From the NCBI RefSeq assembly GCF_000746255.1, contig NZ_JQKW01000012.1, positions 52,124-116,123 of the forward strand: 64,000 nucleotides of DNA, in the 5' to 3' direction. The DNA comes from Thermodesulfobacterium hydrogeniphilum (GTDB lineage Bacteria; Desulfobacterota; Thermodesulfobacteria; Thermodesulfobacteriales; Thermodesulfobacteriaceae). The notes beneath the pieces were generated by a model. That model saw only the letters and a program-made list of their open reading frames with translations, made no database searches and was not told the DNA's origin. The position numbers and the translations under genes were made by a program. This document shows, piece by piece, positions 44,160 through 53,700 of this stretch; the first letter of the stretch is position 1; each line of letters starts with the position of its first letter.

Positions 44160-45459
44160 AAGTTTAGAACTTTATAAAAAAAGATTAGAAAAATTTATTC
44201 CCTTTGAAATATACGGATATGTTACTAAGGTCTTGGGTCTCACTATAGAAAGTACGGGTCCTTTTTTAAAAGTTGGGGATTTATGCAAAATAGAGGGGCA
44301 AAATGCTCATCTTTTAGCTGAGGTTATAGGATTTAAAGATAATAAACTTTTGCTTACAGCCTTAGGAGACTTAAAGGGTGTAGAAATAGGAGCTAAAGTT
44401 TATCCCTTAGGTTCTTCTTATGCTCCAGTGGGAGAGGATTTTTTAGGAAGAGTGGTAAATGCTTTGGGAGAGTCCTTAGATTCAAAACCAAAACCAAAAC
44501 CTTCTGATTTTTATCCTTTATATGGAGAACCTTTGAAACCTTTAGAAAGAGCACCTATTAAAGAAGTACTTGATGTGGGAGTAAAAGCTATAAATGCTTT
44601 ACTTACCATAGGAAGAGGTCAAAGAATGGCTATTATGGCTGGTTCTGGTGTAGGGAAAAGTACACTTCTTGGAATGATTGCCAGATATACCACAGCAGAT
44701 ATTAATATAATCGCCCTTATTGGAGAAAGAGGTAGAGAAGTGAGAGAATTTATAGAAAGAGATCTTAGAGAAACAGGTCTTAAAAGGTCTGTGGTAGTTG
44801 TTGCAACCTCTGATGAAGCTCCTTCTATTAGAATAAGAGCAGCTTATTATGCTATGTCCTTAGCAGAGTATTTTAGAGATAAAGGATATAAAGTTCTTCT
44901 TCTTATGGATTCTTTGACACGTTTTTGTATGGCTGGTAGAGAAATAGGTTTAGCTTCAGGGGAACCACCTACTGCAAGAGGATATACTCCTTCAGTCTTC
45001 GCGATTTTGCCCAAGCTCTTAGAAAGAGTAGGTCCTAAATTAGGGTCAGGAGATATTACAGGTATTTATACAGTTTTAGTAGAAGGGGATGATTTTAATG
45101 ATCCTATTGCGGATGCAGTTAGAAGTATTGTAGATGGACATATTGTTTTATCAAGAGATCTTGCTCATGAAGGACATTACCCTCCTATAGATGTTCTTGC
45201 AAGCATAAGCAGGGTTATGAAAGATATAGTTCCAGAAGAACATCTAAATTTGGCTTATGAAACTATTTCAATTTTAGCAACTTATAAAAAAGCAGAAGAT
45301 TTGATTAATATAGGAGCTTATGTGAAAGGTTCTAATCCTGAAATAGATAGAGCTTTAGCTTTGATAGGTCCTTTGAAAAATTTTTTGAAACAGCATTTAG
45401 ATGAATCTTATTCTTTAGAAGAGTCTTTAAATTTACTTAGAAATATTATAAGAAACTAA
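44149..45459 (+). CDS. fliI: Flagellar export ATPase FliI
   Basis: F1-beta-like ATPase of 436 residues powering type III export of flagellar parts. The Walker A motif AGSGVGKST, ALIGERGREVREFIERDL, Walker B VLLLMDSLTRFCMAGREIGL, and the FliI/YscN feature PPTARGYTPSVFAILPKLLE are present. It ends 1 base before fliJ. Confidence 0.97.
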   Translation: MRIKSLELYKKRLEKFIPFEIYGYVTKVLGLTIESTGPFLKVGDLCKIEGQNAHLLAEVIGFKDNKLLLTALGDLKGVEIGAKVYPLGSSYAPVGEDFLGRVVNALGESLDSKPKPKPSDFYPLYGEPLKPLERAPIKEVLDVGVKAINALLTIGRGQRMAIMAGSGVGKSTLLGMIARYTTADINIIALIGERGREVREFIERDLRETGLKRSVVVVATSDEAPSIRIRAAYYAMSLAEYFRDKGYKVLLLMDSLTRFCMAGREIGLASGEPPTARGYTPSVFAILPKLLERVGPKLGSGDITGIYTVLVEGDDFNDPIADAVRSIVDGHIVLSRDLAHEGHYPPIDVLASISRVMKDIVPEEHLNLAYETISILATYKKAEDLINIGAYVKGSNPEIDRALALIGPLKNFLKQHLDESYSLEESLNLLRNIIRN

Positions 45460-45460
45460 G

Positions 45461-45919
45461 ATGGAAAACAAGATAAAAGTTTTAAAGCTTCTAACTTGGT
45501 ATAAGAGTTTACAAGAAGAACAAGCAAAGTTTAGTGTGACTCAAGCAAAAATAAATTTAGATAAACTTTTGAAAGAAAAACAAGAACTTTTAAAACAGAA
45601 AAAAGAAAATTATAATATTTTAAAGAAAAAAAACTTAATTTCTGCTGAAGAACTCAAAAATTATATTTTTAAAATAGAAAAAATCTTTGAATATCAAGAA
45701 AATTTAAATAATAAAATAAATGCTCAAAAGGAAGAACTCAAAAATTTATATAAACTTTTAGAAAAGGCTTATAAAGAAAGAAAAGTTATGGAAAATTTGA
45801 AAGATAAGGCTATAAGAGATTTGTTATTTGAAAATACTAAAAAGTTTTATAGGGAAATGGATGATTTGGTAGTGTTAATACAGGGTTTTAAAGATGAAAA
45901 ATTTAACAAAGATTTTTAA
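45461..45919 (+). CDS. fliJ: Flagellar export chaperone-like protein FliJ
   Basis: 152 residues, almost entirely coiled coil with heptads of Lys, Glu and Leu. FliJ is a weakly conserved antiparallel coiled coil that couples the FliI ring to the export gate; assignment rests on length, predicted structure and position right after fliI. Its last 26 bases overlap the following motE-like gene. Confidence 0.8.
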   Translation: MENKIKVLKLLTWYKSLQEEQAKFSVTQAKINLDKLLKEKQELLKQKKENYNILKKKNLISAEELKNYIFKIEKIFEYQENLNNKINAQKEELKNLYKLLEKAYKERKVMENLKDKAIRDLLFENTKKFYREMDDLVVLIQGFKDEKFNKDF

Positions 45920-46442
45920 AATAAAATATTTATTTTGGATTTTATTTATTTTGGGTTTAGCTAAATTTTTTTTAATTTTGTTTTTATTAGGATTTCATAC
46001 TTATAATTTAGAAGCTAAAGAAAAGTCATTTAACAAGACTGGTTGTCCTCCAGAGTTTTCAGAAATTTTAATACTTGAAAAAAAAAGCCTTTATGAAAAA
46101 GAAAAGAAAATGGAGACAAAAGAAAAAGAGTTAAAACTTTTACAAAGGCGTATACAGGAGCAAATGATGGCTTTAAAAGAATTAGAAGCTTCCATAGATG
46201 AAAAATTAAAAAAACTTCAGATGATTCAAGATAAAAAGGTCAAGCTTTTAGTAAAAGCTGTAGCAGAGATGAGGCCTTCAAAAGCTGCCAATGTTTTACT
46301 TAATATGGACAGAGAGATGGCTGTAAAAATTTTGAGCCAATTAAAAAGCACTCAAGTAGCTAATATTTTAAGTGCTATGCCTCCGGATAAAGCTGCAGCT
46401 TTATCTGAAGCCCTTTCAGGATACCCTCCTAAGGAGTATTAA
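45894..46442 (+). CDS. MotE-like protein (MgtE N-domain, coiled coil)
   Basis: 182 residues: one transmembrane helix (about 13-37), a coiled coil (about 60-115) and a C-terminal MgtE-type helical domain (MRPSKAANVLLNMDREMAVK, QVANILSAMPPDKAAALSEA). This layout matches MotE, the periplasmic chaperone of MotC found after fliJ in other bacteria. It ends the flagellar run. No motA or motB is adjacent. Confidence 0.82.
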   Translation: MKNLTKIFKIKYLFWILFILGLAKFFLILFLLGFHTYNLEAKEKSFNKTGCPPEFSEILILEKKSLYEKEKKMETKEKELKLLQRRIQEQMMALKELEASIDEKLKKLQMIQDKKVKLLVKAVAEMRPSKAANVLLNMDREMAVKILSQLKSTQVANILSAMPPDKAAALSEALSGYPPKEY

Positions 46443-46445
46443 TTT

Positions 46446-48884
46446 TTAATCTAAAACAACTCTGTTTTTTCCTAAATCTTTAGCTTTATACATTCTTTTA
46501 TCAACCAGTTTAAATAGGTCTAATAATGAATTAGCCTCTTTTGGTGCCTCTGCTATTCCCAAACTTGCTGTAATTTTTATAATTTCACCATTTTCTAATT
46601 CTAATTTAAAGTTTTCTAAATTTTTTCTCAATCTTTCAGCAACTTTCATTGCCTCAAATTTAGTAGTATAAGGTAAAATAATTAAAAATTCTTCTCCTCC
46701 CCATCTTCCACATATATCAGAGGCTCTTATACTTTTTAAAATCAATTCACTTACCTTTTTAAGAAGTCTATCCCCAATCAAATGTCCCCATATATCATTA
46801 ATCCTTTTAAAATCATCCAAATCCAGAAGGATTATTGATAAAGGCTGGTTTTTCCTTAAATGGAAATAGAACTCCTTATTTAAAATTTCCTGTAAGAATC
46901 TGCGATTATAAAGATTTGTAAGATGATCTTTTACAGAGGCTTCTTGTGCAATTTTCAAGAGCTTTAGGTTAAAAAAATAAGGAGTAAATATATTAAAATA
47001 GTTTTGTAAAGAGGTAATATTTTCTTCAGAAAATGGTGAAGATTTTATTAAAGTTATAATGTTAACTACCTTTCCTTCAAAAACCAAAGGGAAACAAATA
47101 TAATTCAGATTTTCTGGTACATTAGATAAAGGGCAAATAATTTTCTCTTTTATTACAGATCTACCACTTATAAATGCCCTACAAGAAATAGGTGTATCAA
47201 TTAAGCAATCTTTCCAATATTCTTTTTTTCCAGCTAATCTTGTAGTAATTATTTTATTGATATTAAGGTCTATTTCAAAAATATGAACAGTATCCACAAA
47301 GTCTAAAAGAAAATTTTCTAAAATCTTATAAGCTTCTTCTTCAGTTTTGCAAATACTTAAATTTGAAATAAATTTATCAAAATTGGTTAAAGCTTTATAC
47401 CTACTTACAATAACAATATAAGGTTCTTTGTTTAATAACAAAGAAGAAACCCTTATTTCTACAGGAATTTTTTTTCCTGTTTTTGTAATATAAAATCTTT
47501 CACCTTTTATATTAACTCCTTTATAAGTTACTAATTCCATATTTTTTATAATTTCTTCTTTTGGTAAATCAACAATCTCAAAAATAGTTTTTTTAGAAAA
47601 TTCTTCTTCAGAATAACCAAGTTTTTTCAAAATAGCCTGATTATAAAGTTTAATTTTTCCAGTTTTGGGTTCTACAACCATGATAAAATCTTCTACAGAG
47701 TTTATGATATTATAAATGTTTGAAAGTTCTTTTTCTAATTTTTTTAATTCATTATAATTTTCAGTAACATCTCTTAAAACTAAATGAATTCTTCCTTCTC
47801 CTTCTATTTGTAATTTTAAATAAGATGCTGAAATTTCAAAAACCTTTTTATCTTTTGTTTTAATCTTTTCTCTATAAATATTTTGATCTTTTCTAAGTTT
47901 TCCATAAATTTTTAACCAGTCATTTTCATCAAAAATATTCAAGACATTTTTATCTTTTAAATAATTTCCAAATAACTGAACAGCTTTTTCATTTCCCCAA
48001 AAAATAACCTGTTCACACCCTAAATCAAGAATTTCAAGAACAATTTCAGGTAAAATATAAAGAAGATCTTTAGCCTGTTTAAATTTATTTTCAATATAAT
48101 AAGAATAATTATGTTTTGCTAAAAATAACAGATCTCTTTGAGAAATGATTCCTATGGCCTCTCCATTTTTGTTAATGACTATAATATGTCTTATATTCTG
48201 ATTTTTAAATACATTTAAAGCAGAGGAAATAGGAGCATCCTCTTTTAAGGTATAAACTTTTTTTATAGCAACATCTTTAAGTTGAGTTTCTAAACTTTTA
48301 TTTTCTGCTAAATAAAGAAAATCTTTTTCGGTTAGGATTCCTATAGGTTTTTTATTTTTATCTAAAATTGGAACAGAACCTATATTTTTTTCAGCTAATA
48401 GTTCCAATGCTGAATTAAGGTTATCTTCTGGAAAAAGATAGTAAAAAGGTTTTTCTGAAATAAGTTCTTTTAATGTGATTTCTTTTTTAAAAAGCTCATT
48501 TTCTAAAAATTGAATAATATCATCATAGGTTATTACCCCCTTATAAGCACCTTTGTGATCAATCACTATCAAACGTCTTATAAAATATTCAACCATGAGA
48601 TTAATAGCCACTGCAATAGGACGATCTTCTTTAATTTTAATAAGATTTTTTGAAATATAAGGAAATATTTTATCTTTTAAAGAAACTTTTTTATATAAAA
48701 GTTTTATAATATCTCTTTCCGTTAATATGCCTTCGGGAAAATGATCTTCCATAATTATTAAAAAAGTTTCCTTATGTTTTTTCATTAATTGTAGAACAGT
48801 TTCTAAGGATGCATTTTTATGGACTGTTAAAGCTTTATGATAAGGAATACCAGTTAAAAGATTTTTGAATAACATTTTGAACAT
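46446..48884 (-). CDS. Multi-sensor diguanylate cyclase: CBS x4, PAS x2, GAF, GGDEF
   Basis: 812-residue cytoplasmic enzyme predicted to make c-di-GMP from two GTP. Residues 1-250 hold two CBS pairs (GILTERDIIKLL, GVITYDDIIQFL, GILTEKDFLYLA, GIISQRDLLFLA), modules that bind adenine nucleotides. Two PAS-like domains (about 265-490), a GAF-like domain (about 505-640) and the GGDEF domain follow. The active loop is GGEEF (about residue 730), with the product-inhibition motif RASD five residues before it, so it looks active and feedback-controlled. No EAL domain. It is convergent with the flagellar run and could feed the PilZ protein encoded in the window. Confidence 0.9.
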   Translation of the reverse strand: MFKMLFKNLLTGIPYHKALTVHKNASLETVLQLMKKHKETFLIIMEDHFPEGILTERDIIKLLYKKVSLKDKIFPYISKNLIKIKEDRPIAVAINLMVEYFIRRLIVIDHKGAYKGVITYDDIIQFLENELFKKEITLKELISEKPFYYLFPEDNLNSALELLAEKNIGSVPILDKNKKPIGILTEKDFLYLAENKSLETQLKDVAIKKVYTLKEDAPISSALNVFKNQNIRHIIVINKNGEAIGIISQRDLLFLAKHNYSYYIENKFKQAKDLLYILPEIVLEILDLGCEQVIFWGNEKAVQLFGNYLKDKNVLNIFDENDWLKIYGKLRKDQNIYREKIKTKDKKVFEISASYLKLQIEGEGRIHLVLRDVTENYNELKKLEKELSNIYNIINSVEDFIMVVEPKTGKIKLYNQAILKKLGYSEEEFSKKTIFEIVDLPKEEIIKNMELVTYKGVNIKGERFYITKTGKKIPVEIRVSSLLLNKEPYIVIVSRYKALTNFDKFISNLSICKTEEEAYKILENFLLDFVDTVHIFEIDLNINKIITTRLAGKKEYWKDCLIDTPISCRAFISGRSVIKEKIICPLSNVPENLNYICFPLVFEGKVVNIITLIKSSPFSEENITSLQNYFNIFTPYFFNLKLLKIAQEASVKDHLTNLYNRRFLQEILNKEFYFHLRKNQPLSIILLDLDDFKRINDIWGHLIGDRLLKKVSELILKSIRASDICGRWGGEEFLIILPYTTKFEAMKVAERLRKNLENFKLELENGEIIKITASLGIAEAPKEANSLLDLFKLVDKRMYKAKDLGKNRVVLD

Positions 48885-48923
48885 TTAATAGCATTTATTT
48901 GCACAATTATTTATTTCAAGTAA

Positions 48924-48951
48924 ACTTTAGTAAATTTTTATAATTTGTCAA
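48924..48951 (-). promoter_or_regulatory. Promoter of the diguanylate cyclase gene
   Basis: On the minus strand TTGACA (48946-48951), a 16-base spacer and TAAAGT (48924-48929). It lies just after the tatC stop and gives a leader of about 35 bases. The -10 box is weak. Confidence 0.45.
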
Positions 48952-48962
48952 GATGACTTGTT

Positions 48963-49715
48963 TTAATTTTGGATTTCCTCTTTGGAAATGGTTGTGATCT
49001 CTGAAAAAATATGTACTTTTTTTAAAAATTTACTTAATACCAATCCAAATTCAAATAAAAGATACAATGGAACAGCTAAAAGGGATAAATTAAAAGCATC
49101 TGGAGTAGGAGTTATTACAGCTGCTACAATAACTATGATAAAAAAAATTTCTTTTCTGTATTTACTTAGTTTATAAGGATTGATAATATGACTTAAAGAT
49201 AAAAAAGCTATTAATAAAGGCATTTCAAATATCAAGCCAAAAGCCAAGATAAAAAAACTAAAAAAATTAACAAAATGCCCCAAAGAAATAGCTGGTTCTA
49301 TTTTCTCAGTTCTGAAAGATAACAGAAATTTTATTCCAAAGGGAAAGGTTACTTCATAGGCAAAAATAGCACCTAAATAAAACAAAAATAGACCTAAAAA
49401 AAATAAACTCCAAAAGAATTTTTTTTTAAATGCGTAGATTAAATTTATAGAAAAAAGTAAAACATACCAAACTAAAGGGAAAAAGATTAAAAAAGTTAAA
49501 ACAAAAGAAAATTTTAAAATAGACACTAAAGGTTCTGAAACACTATAGAAAATAAATTTTTGATGATAAGTTTTTTGAAAATAATTTAATATATAAGGAG
49601 AAGACCAAAAGAAAGTTAAATAAGTGATTAAAAATAGAAATATTAAAATAAAACCTTTAGTTTTCCATAGTTTTATAAGTATCTTTAAAATTTGAGCGAT
49701 TTTTTTTGTTTGCAT
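48963..49715 (-). CDS. tatC: Sec-independent translocase subunit TatC
   Basis: Inner-membrane receptor of the twin-arginine export pathway that carries folded proteins. 250 residues with six hydrophobic helices. TatC signatures: FILAFGLIFEMPLLIAFLSL, YRKEIFFIIVIVAAVITPTPD and AVPLYLLFEFGLVLS. The periplasmic loop keeps a SVSEPL segment. The N-terminal cytoplasmic stretch that reads twin-arginine signals is divergent. No tatA or tatB is adjacent. Its ATG overlaps the purQ stop by one base. Confidence 0.9.
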   Translation of the reverse strand: MQTKKIAQILKILIKLWKTKGFILIFLFLITYLTFFWSSPYILNYFQKTYHQKFIFYSVSEPLVSILKFSFVLTFLIFFPLVWYVLLFSINLIYAFKKKFFWSLFFLGLFLFYLGAIFAYEVTFPFGIKFLLSFRTEKIEPAISLGHFVNFFSFFILAFGLIFEMPLLIAFLSLSHIINPYKLSKYRKEIFFIIVIVAAVITPTPDAFNLSLLAVPLYLLFEFGLVLSKFLKKVHIFSEITTISKEEIQN

Positions 49716-50527
49716 TAAAGAATATTGTCCCTAACCCATTCTATAGCATTTCTGAAAACAAGAAGTCCTTGGGCTATTTTTTCTTTTTCACGAGTCCAAC
49801 GGGGATGATTAGTCCAGTGATTAAAAGCCTCAGGATGAGGCATAAGACCAAAAATTCTTCCTGTGGGATCTGTAATTCCTGCTATACCTTCTATAGAACC
49901 ATTAGGATTATAAGGATATTTTGTAGTAGGTTGTTTGCTTTTAGGATCTATATATTGAATAGCTATTTGATTTTTTTGTTTTAGCTCTTCTAAAATTTCT
50001 TCATTTTCAGGAACAAAATTACCCTCTCCATGCCTTATAGGTAAATAAAGTTCATTTAAACCTTTTAAAAATATACAGGGAGTATTAGGATTTACTTTTA
50101 GATAAACCCATCTATCTTCAAATTTACCAGAATTATTATAAGTAAGAGAAACCTTCCTCTGTCCCAAATATTCCCCTCCAGGAAGAAGCCCAGTTTTTAC
50201 CAAAAGCTGAAAACCATTGCATATACCAAGAATTAGTCCTCCTTCATTAAAAAATTTCATTAATTCATCCCAAAGAGATATTTTTCCTTTAATTTTTAAA
50301 AATCTAAATCTATGAGCACAGGCTTGTGCACTTCCCAAATGGTCTCCATCTAAAAATCCCCCAGGAAAACATAAAATATGATAATCAATAATTCTTTTTT
50401 CTCCTGAAAATATCTCTGATAAATGAACAATTTCAGGTGAAGCACCATTTATTTTAAAGGCATAAGCTGTTTCAACTTCACAGTTTATCCCATATCCACA
50501 AACTACAAGAACTTTTACTTTTTTCAT
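49715..50527 (-). CDS. purQ: Phosphoribosylformylglycinamidine synthase, glutaminase subunit PurQ
   Basis: Supplies ammonia from glutamine to PurL in purine synthesis. The 270 residues form a class I glutamine amidotransferase with nucleophile Cys103 (LGICNGFQLLV) and the His/Glu pair in LMPHPEAFNHW. VVCGYGINCEVETAYAFK at the start matches PurQ. It is longer than the usual form of about 225-230 residues. AAGGG precedes the ATG. The purL and purS partners are not in the window. Confidence 0.93.
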   Translation of the reverse strand: MKKVKVLVVCGYGINCEVETAYAFKINGASPEIVHLSEIFSGEKRIIDYHILCFPGGFLDGDHLGSAQACAHRFRFLKIKGKISLWDELMKFFNEGGLILGICNGFQLLVKTGLLPGGEYLGQRKVSLTYNNSGKFEDRWVYLKVNPNTPCIFLKGLNELYLPIRHGEGNFVPENEEILEELKQKNQIAIQYIDPKSKQPTTKYPYNPNGSIEGIAGITDPTGRIFGLMPHPEAFNHWTNHPRWTREKEKIAQGLLVFRNAIEWVRDNIL

Positions 50528-50616
50528 TCCCTTTACAAACCTTTCTTTTAAGGTTATAGTTAATATTTAGTTATTATATTTCAAAAATTTTATTTTTCAA
50601 AACTTTAAATTCAAAG

Positions 50617-53202
50617 ATGCATATAAAAATTTTAAAAAATTTTCTTTTTTTTACCTTTATGTTTCTTTTATTAAATTTTTTAAATACCTCTTATGCAAAA
50701 AAAATACCTTATTTACATCTTAAAATCCGACTTATACTTATTTCTGATTCTACAATAATAGGCTCCCTGTCAACAAAGTTAATACCTCATAAAAATTTTA
50801 ATTTTTCATACCAACATTTAAAAATAAAAAAAATCAAATTACATAGAAGATATATAAAATCAAGTTTATTGAAAAATCTTTCAGTAAAAAGAAAAACCAC
50901 TTTATATATAACATTTAAAAAACATATCAATTATGAAATTTTTCCTGTTAATGTATTTTCTAATTTTTTTCCTTTACCTAAGGAACCTTTTACCTATGAA
51001 ATTATCTTTAAAGTCCCAAAAAATAAAAAAGTTTTTATTTTGATACCATCAGAAAAAGTTAAAATTTTAAAAAAGAGATACTATACGGTTTATATATTTA
51101 AAAATCCCCATCCTGTAATAAATCCTTGCTTGATTATGACAAAAATTAGACCTAAATCTTTAAGCTTTAACTATGAAAATCTAAGAGTTAAATTTTACTA
51201 TTTGCCTTATAATAAAAATTTCTTTGAAAAGATAAAAATCTTTTGGGAAAAAATAATAAAAAATTGGCAAATATTAAACAACTTAGGAGAGAAATCTTAT
51301 CTTTTTAAAAATATTTTTGTATTTTTAGATAATTCTTTTAAAGATGAGCTGAATTTTGCCAATATTTTGTTATTAAATTCTGCAATTTTGAATAAACCTG
51401 AAAAATTTTTACATTATTTGACTGAAAAAAAATTTAAAAGTGCTTTTTTTTTGAAAGACGAAGAAGATTTATTGATTGAAGGTTTAATAGATTATTTTAT
51501 TGATTATAAACTTTCCCAGGATAAGAAAGCTTTTAGAAAAAAACTTTTAATTTTTAATAAAGATAAAGCTAAGGCTTTTTTCTATGTTTTTGAAATTGTT
51601 CAAAAAATTGGAGAAAAAAGATTTTTACAAAATCTGAAAGTTTTTTATAAAAAAAATTTTTTAACACCTCAAAAGTTTGAAACATTTGTAAAATCATTAA
51701 AAAACTTTTACCCTGAAAAACTTAAAAATTTTCCAGATTTTTCCAAATTTAAAAAAATTTCTATAGAAGCCCAGGTAAATTCTGTTAAGAAAACACTTTC
51801 AAAGTATATCATAAAATTTACTTTAAAAACTGATGCAAATAGATCTCTTAGAATTTCTTTAAAAATTGACTGTAATAATATGGAATATCCATATAAAATA
51901 ACTTTATCTAATTCTACACAAAAAATTCAGTTGTTTTCCAAAGAAGAACCAAAAGGTATCTATATAGATCCTGATTATTTTCTCTGGAGAAAAATTTCTC
52001 CTAAGGAAATTCCTATTTCTATAGCTCATCTATTTCAAAAACCTGGTATTTTAGTATATTCTTCTGAAGATTTTCCTATTTACAGAGAAGTAATCAATTT
52101 TTTTAAAGACTTGGGTTATAAAAGCTTTAATTCTAAGCAAAATACTCTTAACCAGGCTTTCCAAAATATAATATATTTCGGAAAATCTCCTTTTCCTTGG
52201 ATACTTAATTCTTCTGAAGAAGGTTTTTATTTTAAAGTTATACCTAATCCTTATAATAATAAAGGTTTAATAGGATTTATTATGAGTTCTTCTATGGAGG
52301 AAACAAAAAATGCAGTTAAATTATTACCTGATTTAATAGATTATTGTGAAATGATTGTTAAATCTGGAAACATAATTTTCAAAAGGTTAGATCAACCTAT
52401 TAATGGTATCTATATTCCTGTAAAAAGGTCTTTTTATATTATGGATTCTAATAATTATCTATCTCTTGAGGATTTAGTATATCAATTAATTGATAACCAA
52501 ATTATTTTATTAGGAGAAAATAAAGAAGATGCGAGTTCTTATACAGAATTTTATCAGAAATTTTTAAATAAATTTTTAAGAATTAATTCTAATTTTATAA
52601 TAGCTGTGGATTTAGATCCAGCTATACAAACATATTTAGATAAATATTTAAAAAGTGAAATAACTCTTGAAGATGTTTTTAAATTTTTGGATTCTAAATA
52701 TTTAGATATTAAAGTTGACACGTTGAAAGAAATTTTAAAATGGGCTAAGAATAATAATATAAAAGTAATAAGTATAGGTGTAGATTCAAAATTGTTACAG
52801 ATGGTTTTGGAAAAGGGATTGTTAAATTTATCTAAGAAAGAAATGTTAAAGTTACCTGAAATGGATTTATTTAATCCTTCTTATAAAAATTATTTATTTA
52901 AAAAATTTCAGAATTCTCCTATTTATAAGAATTTTATCTTTGAAAATTTTTATCAAGCACAGATATTAAAAAGGGAAAGCTTAGCAGAACATATAACTAA
53001 ACTTTTAAATAAATTTAAAAATATTCAAATAATTATCTTTACTGATGAAGAAAAGGTCAAATATCCTTGGGGAATTGGTATAAGTTTAAAGAAAAGAAAT
53101 ATAAATAATTTTAAAACAATAATTTTAAATTCTCAAACAAAATTAAACTCTAATTTAGCAGATTATTTAATTGGTGGGGAAAAACTTTCCCCCACCAATT
53201 AA
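50617..53202 (+). CDS. Degenerate M1-peptidase-like protein with C-terminal ChaN-like domain
   Basis: 861 residues with an N-terminal signal segment (about 8-27), so exported or membrane-anchored. The first 600 residues follow the M1 aminopeptidase plan: beta-sandwich, helical domain and a YIDPDYFLWRKISPKEIP segment typical of M1 tails. The zinc site is lost: where HExxH is expected the sequence is TEKKF (269-273), and the distal Glu region reads LIEGLIDYF. Residues about 613-830 resemble ChaN (DUF399): IILLGENKEDASSY, ITLEDVFKFLD, ILKWAKNNNIKVISIGVD, GLLNLSKKE. ChaN binds haem or belongs to the Tiki/TraB-like fold. Lys/Asn/Phe content is high even for this genome. Confidence 0.7.
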   Translation: MHIKILKNFLFFTFMFLLLNFLNTSYAKKIPYLHLKIRLILISDSTIIGSLSTKLIPHKNFNFSYQHLKIKKIKLHRRYIKSSLLKNLSVKRKTTLYITFKKHINYEIFPVNVFSNFFPLPKEPFTYEIIFKVPKNKKVFILIPSEKVKILKKRYYTVYIFKNPHPVINPCLIMTKIRPKSLSFNYENLRVKFYYLPYNKNFFEKIKIFWEKIIKNWQILNNLGEKSYLFKNIFVFLDNSFKDELNFANILLLNSAILNKPEKFLHYLTEKKFKSAFFLKDEEDLLIEGLIDYFIDYKLSQDKKAFRKKLLIFNKDKAKAFFYVFEIVQKIGEKRFLQNLKVFYKKNFLTPQKFETFVKSLKNFYPEKLKNFPDFSKFKKISIEAQVNSVKKTLSKYIIKFTLKTDANRSLRISLKIDCNNMEYPYKITLSNSTQKIQLFSKEEPKGIYIDPDYFLWRKISPKEIPISIAHLFQKPGILVYSSEDFPIYREVINFFKDLGYKSFNSKQNTLNQAFQNIIYFGKSPFPWILNSSEEGFYFKVIPNPYNNKGLIGFIMSSSMEETKNAVKLLPDLIDYCEMIVKSGNIIFKRLDQPINGIYIPVKRSFYIMDSNNYLSLEDLVYQLIDNQIILLGENKEDASSYTEFYQKFLNKFLRINSNFIIAVDLDPAIQTYLDKYLKSEITLEDVFKFLDSKYLDIKVDTLKEILKWAKNNNIKVISIGVDSKLLQMVLEKGLLNLSKKEMLKLPEMDLFNPSYKNYLFKKFQNSPIYKNFIFENFYQAQILKRESLAEHITKLLNKFKNIQIIIFTDEEKVKYPWGIGISLKKRNINNFKTIILNSQTKLNSNLADYLIGGEKLSPTN

Positions 53203-53213
53203 TTTTTATTTTT
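53167..53213 (+). terminator. Intrinsic terminator overlapping the end of the M1-ChaN gene
   Basis: A 13-base-pair stem (53167-53179 with 53190-53202), a 10-base loop and then TTTTTATTTTT. The right arm includes the gene's stop codon, so the last dozen codons are also terminator. It separates this gene from the convergent HU gene. Confidence 0.88.
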
Positions 53214-53215
53214 AA

Positions 53216-53494
53216 TTAATCTTTTGCTACTGCTTCTTCAAGTTTTTTACCGGGTTTAAATTTGACTACCTTTTTAGCAGGAATTTTAATAGGTTGCCCT
53301 GTTCTGGGATTTCTTCCTTCTCTTTCAGCTCTTTTTACCACTTGAAAAGTCCCAAAACCGACCAAAACAACTTTATCGCCTTTAGAAACAGCCTCTTCTA
53401 CAGCTTGCATAAAAGCATCTAAAAGCTTTTCTGCTGTAGCTTTAGGTACTTCAGCAATCTCTGCCATTCTCTTTACTAATTCTGCTTTGTTCAT
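53216..53494 (-). CDS. hup: HU-family DNA-binding protein
   Basis: Histone-like dimeric nucleoid protein of 92 residues, the normal HU length. LVKRMAEIAEVPKATAEKLLDAF, VVLVGFGTFQVVKRAEREGR, the arm motif GRNPRTGQPIKIPAKK and VKFKPGKKLEEAV cover the family. GGGGGG-type ribosome binding site precedes the ATG. Monocistronic, ended on the right by the long hairpin at 53167. Confidence 0.97.
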   Translation of the reverse strand: MNKAELVKRMAEIAEVPKATAEKLLDAFMQAVEEAVSKGDKVVLVGFGTFQVVKRAEREGRNPRTGQPIKIPAKKVVKFKPGKKLEEAVAKD

Positions 53495-53533
53495 GATTCC
53501 CCCCTTTCATAGGATTTTTCTTATTTTAACAAT

Positions 53534-53561
53534 TTTATAAGGATTTATTAATATTTGTCAA
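53534..53561 (-). promoter_or_regulatory. Promoter of the HU gene
   Basis: On the minus strand TTGACA (53556-53561), a 16-base spacer and TATAAA (53534-53539), with a leader of about 30 bases carrying the ribosome binding site. The rest of the gap up to 53700 is A/T-rich and shows nothing further. Confidence 0.75.
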
Positions 53562-53700
53562 GGGGTAAAAAACAAAATTTTAGTTAAAATCTTTAAAATT
53601 TTTAAATTTTAATGAAATATTAAGTTGTTTCTTTTTAAAATTTTCAAATTTAAAAAAATATCTATATTTATAACAGATCTTTATTTTATAAATTTTGTTC

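Noticed and set aside
53562..53700. Possible small RNA in the gap right of the HU promoter
   Set aside because: The stretch is nearly pure A/T with no stable stem, promoter pair or terminator.
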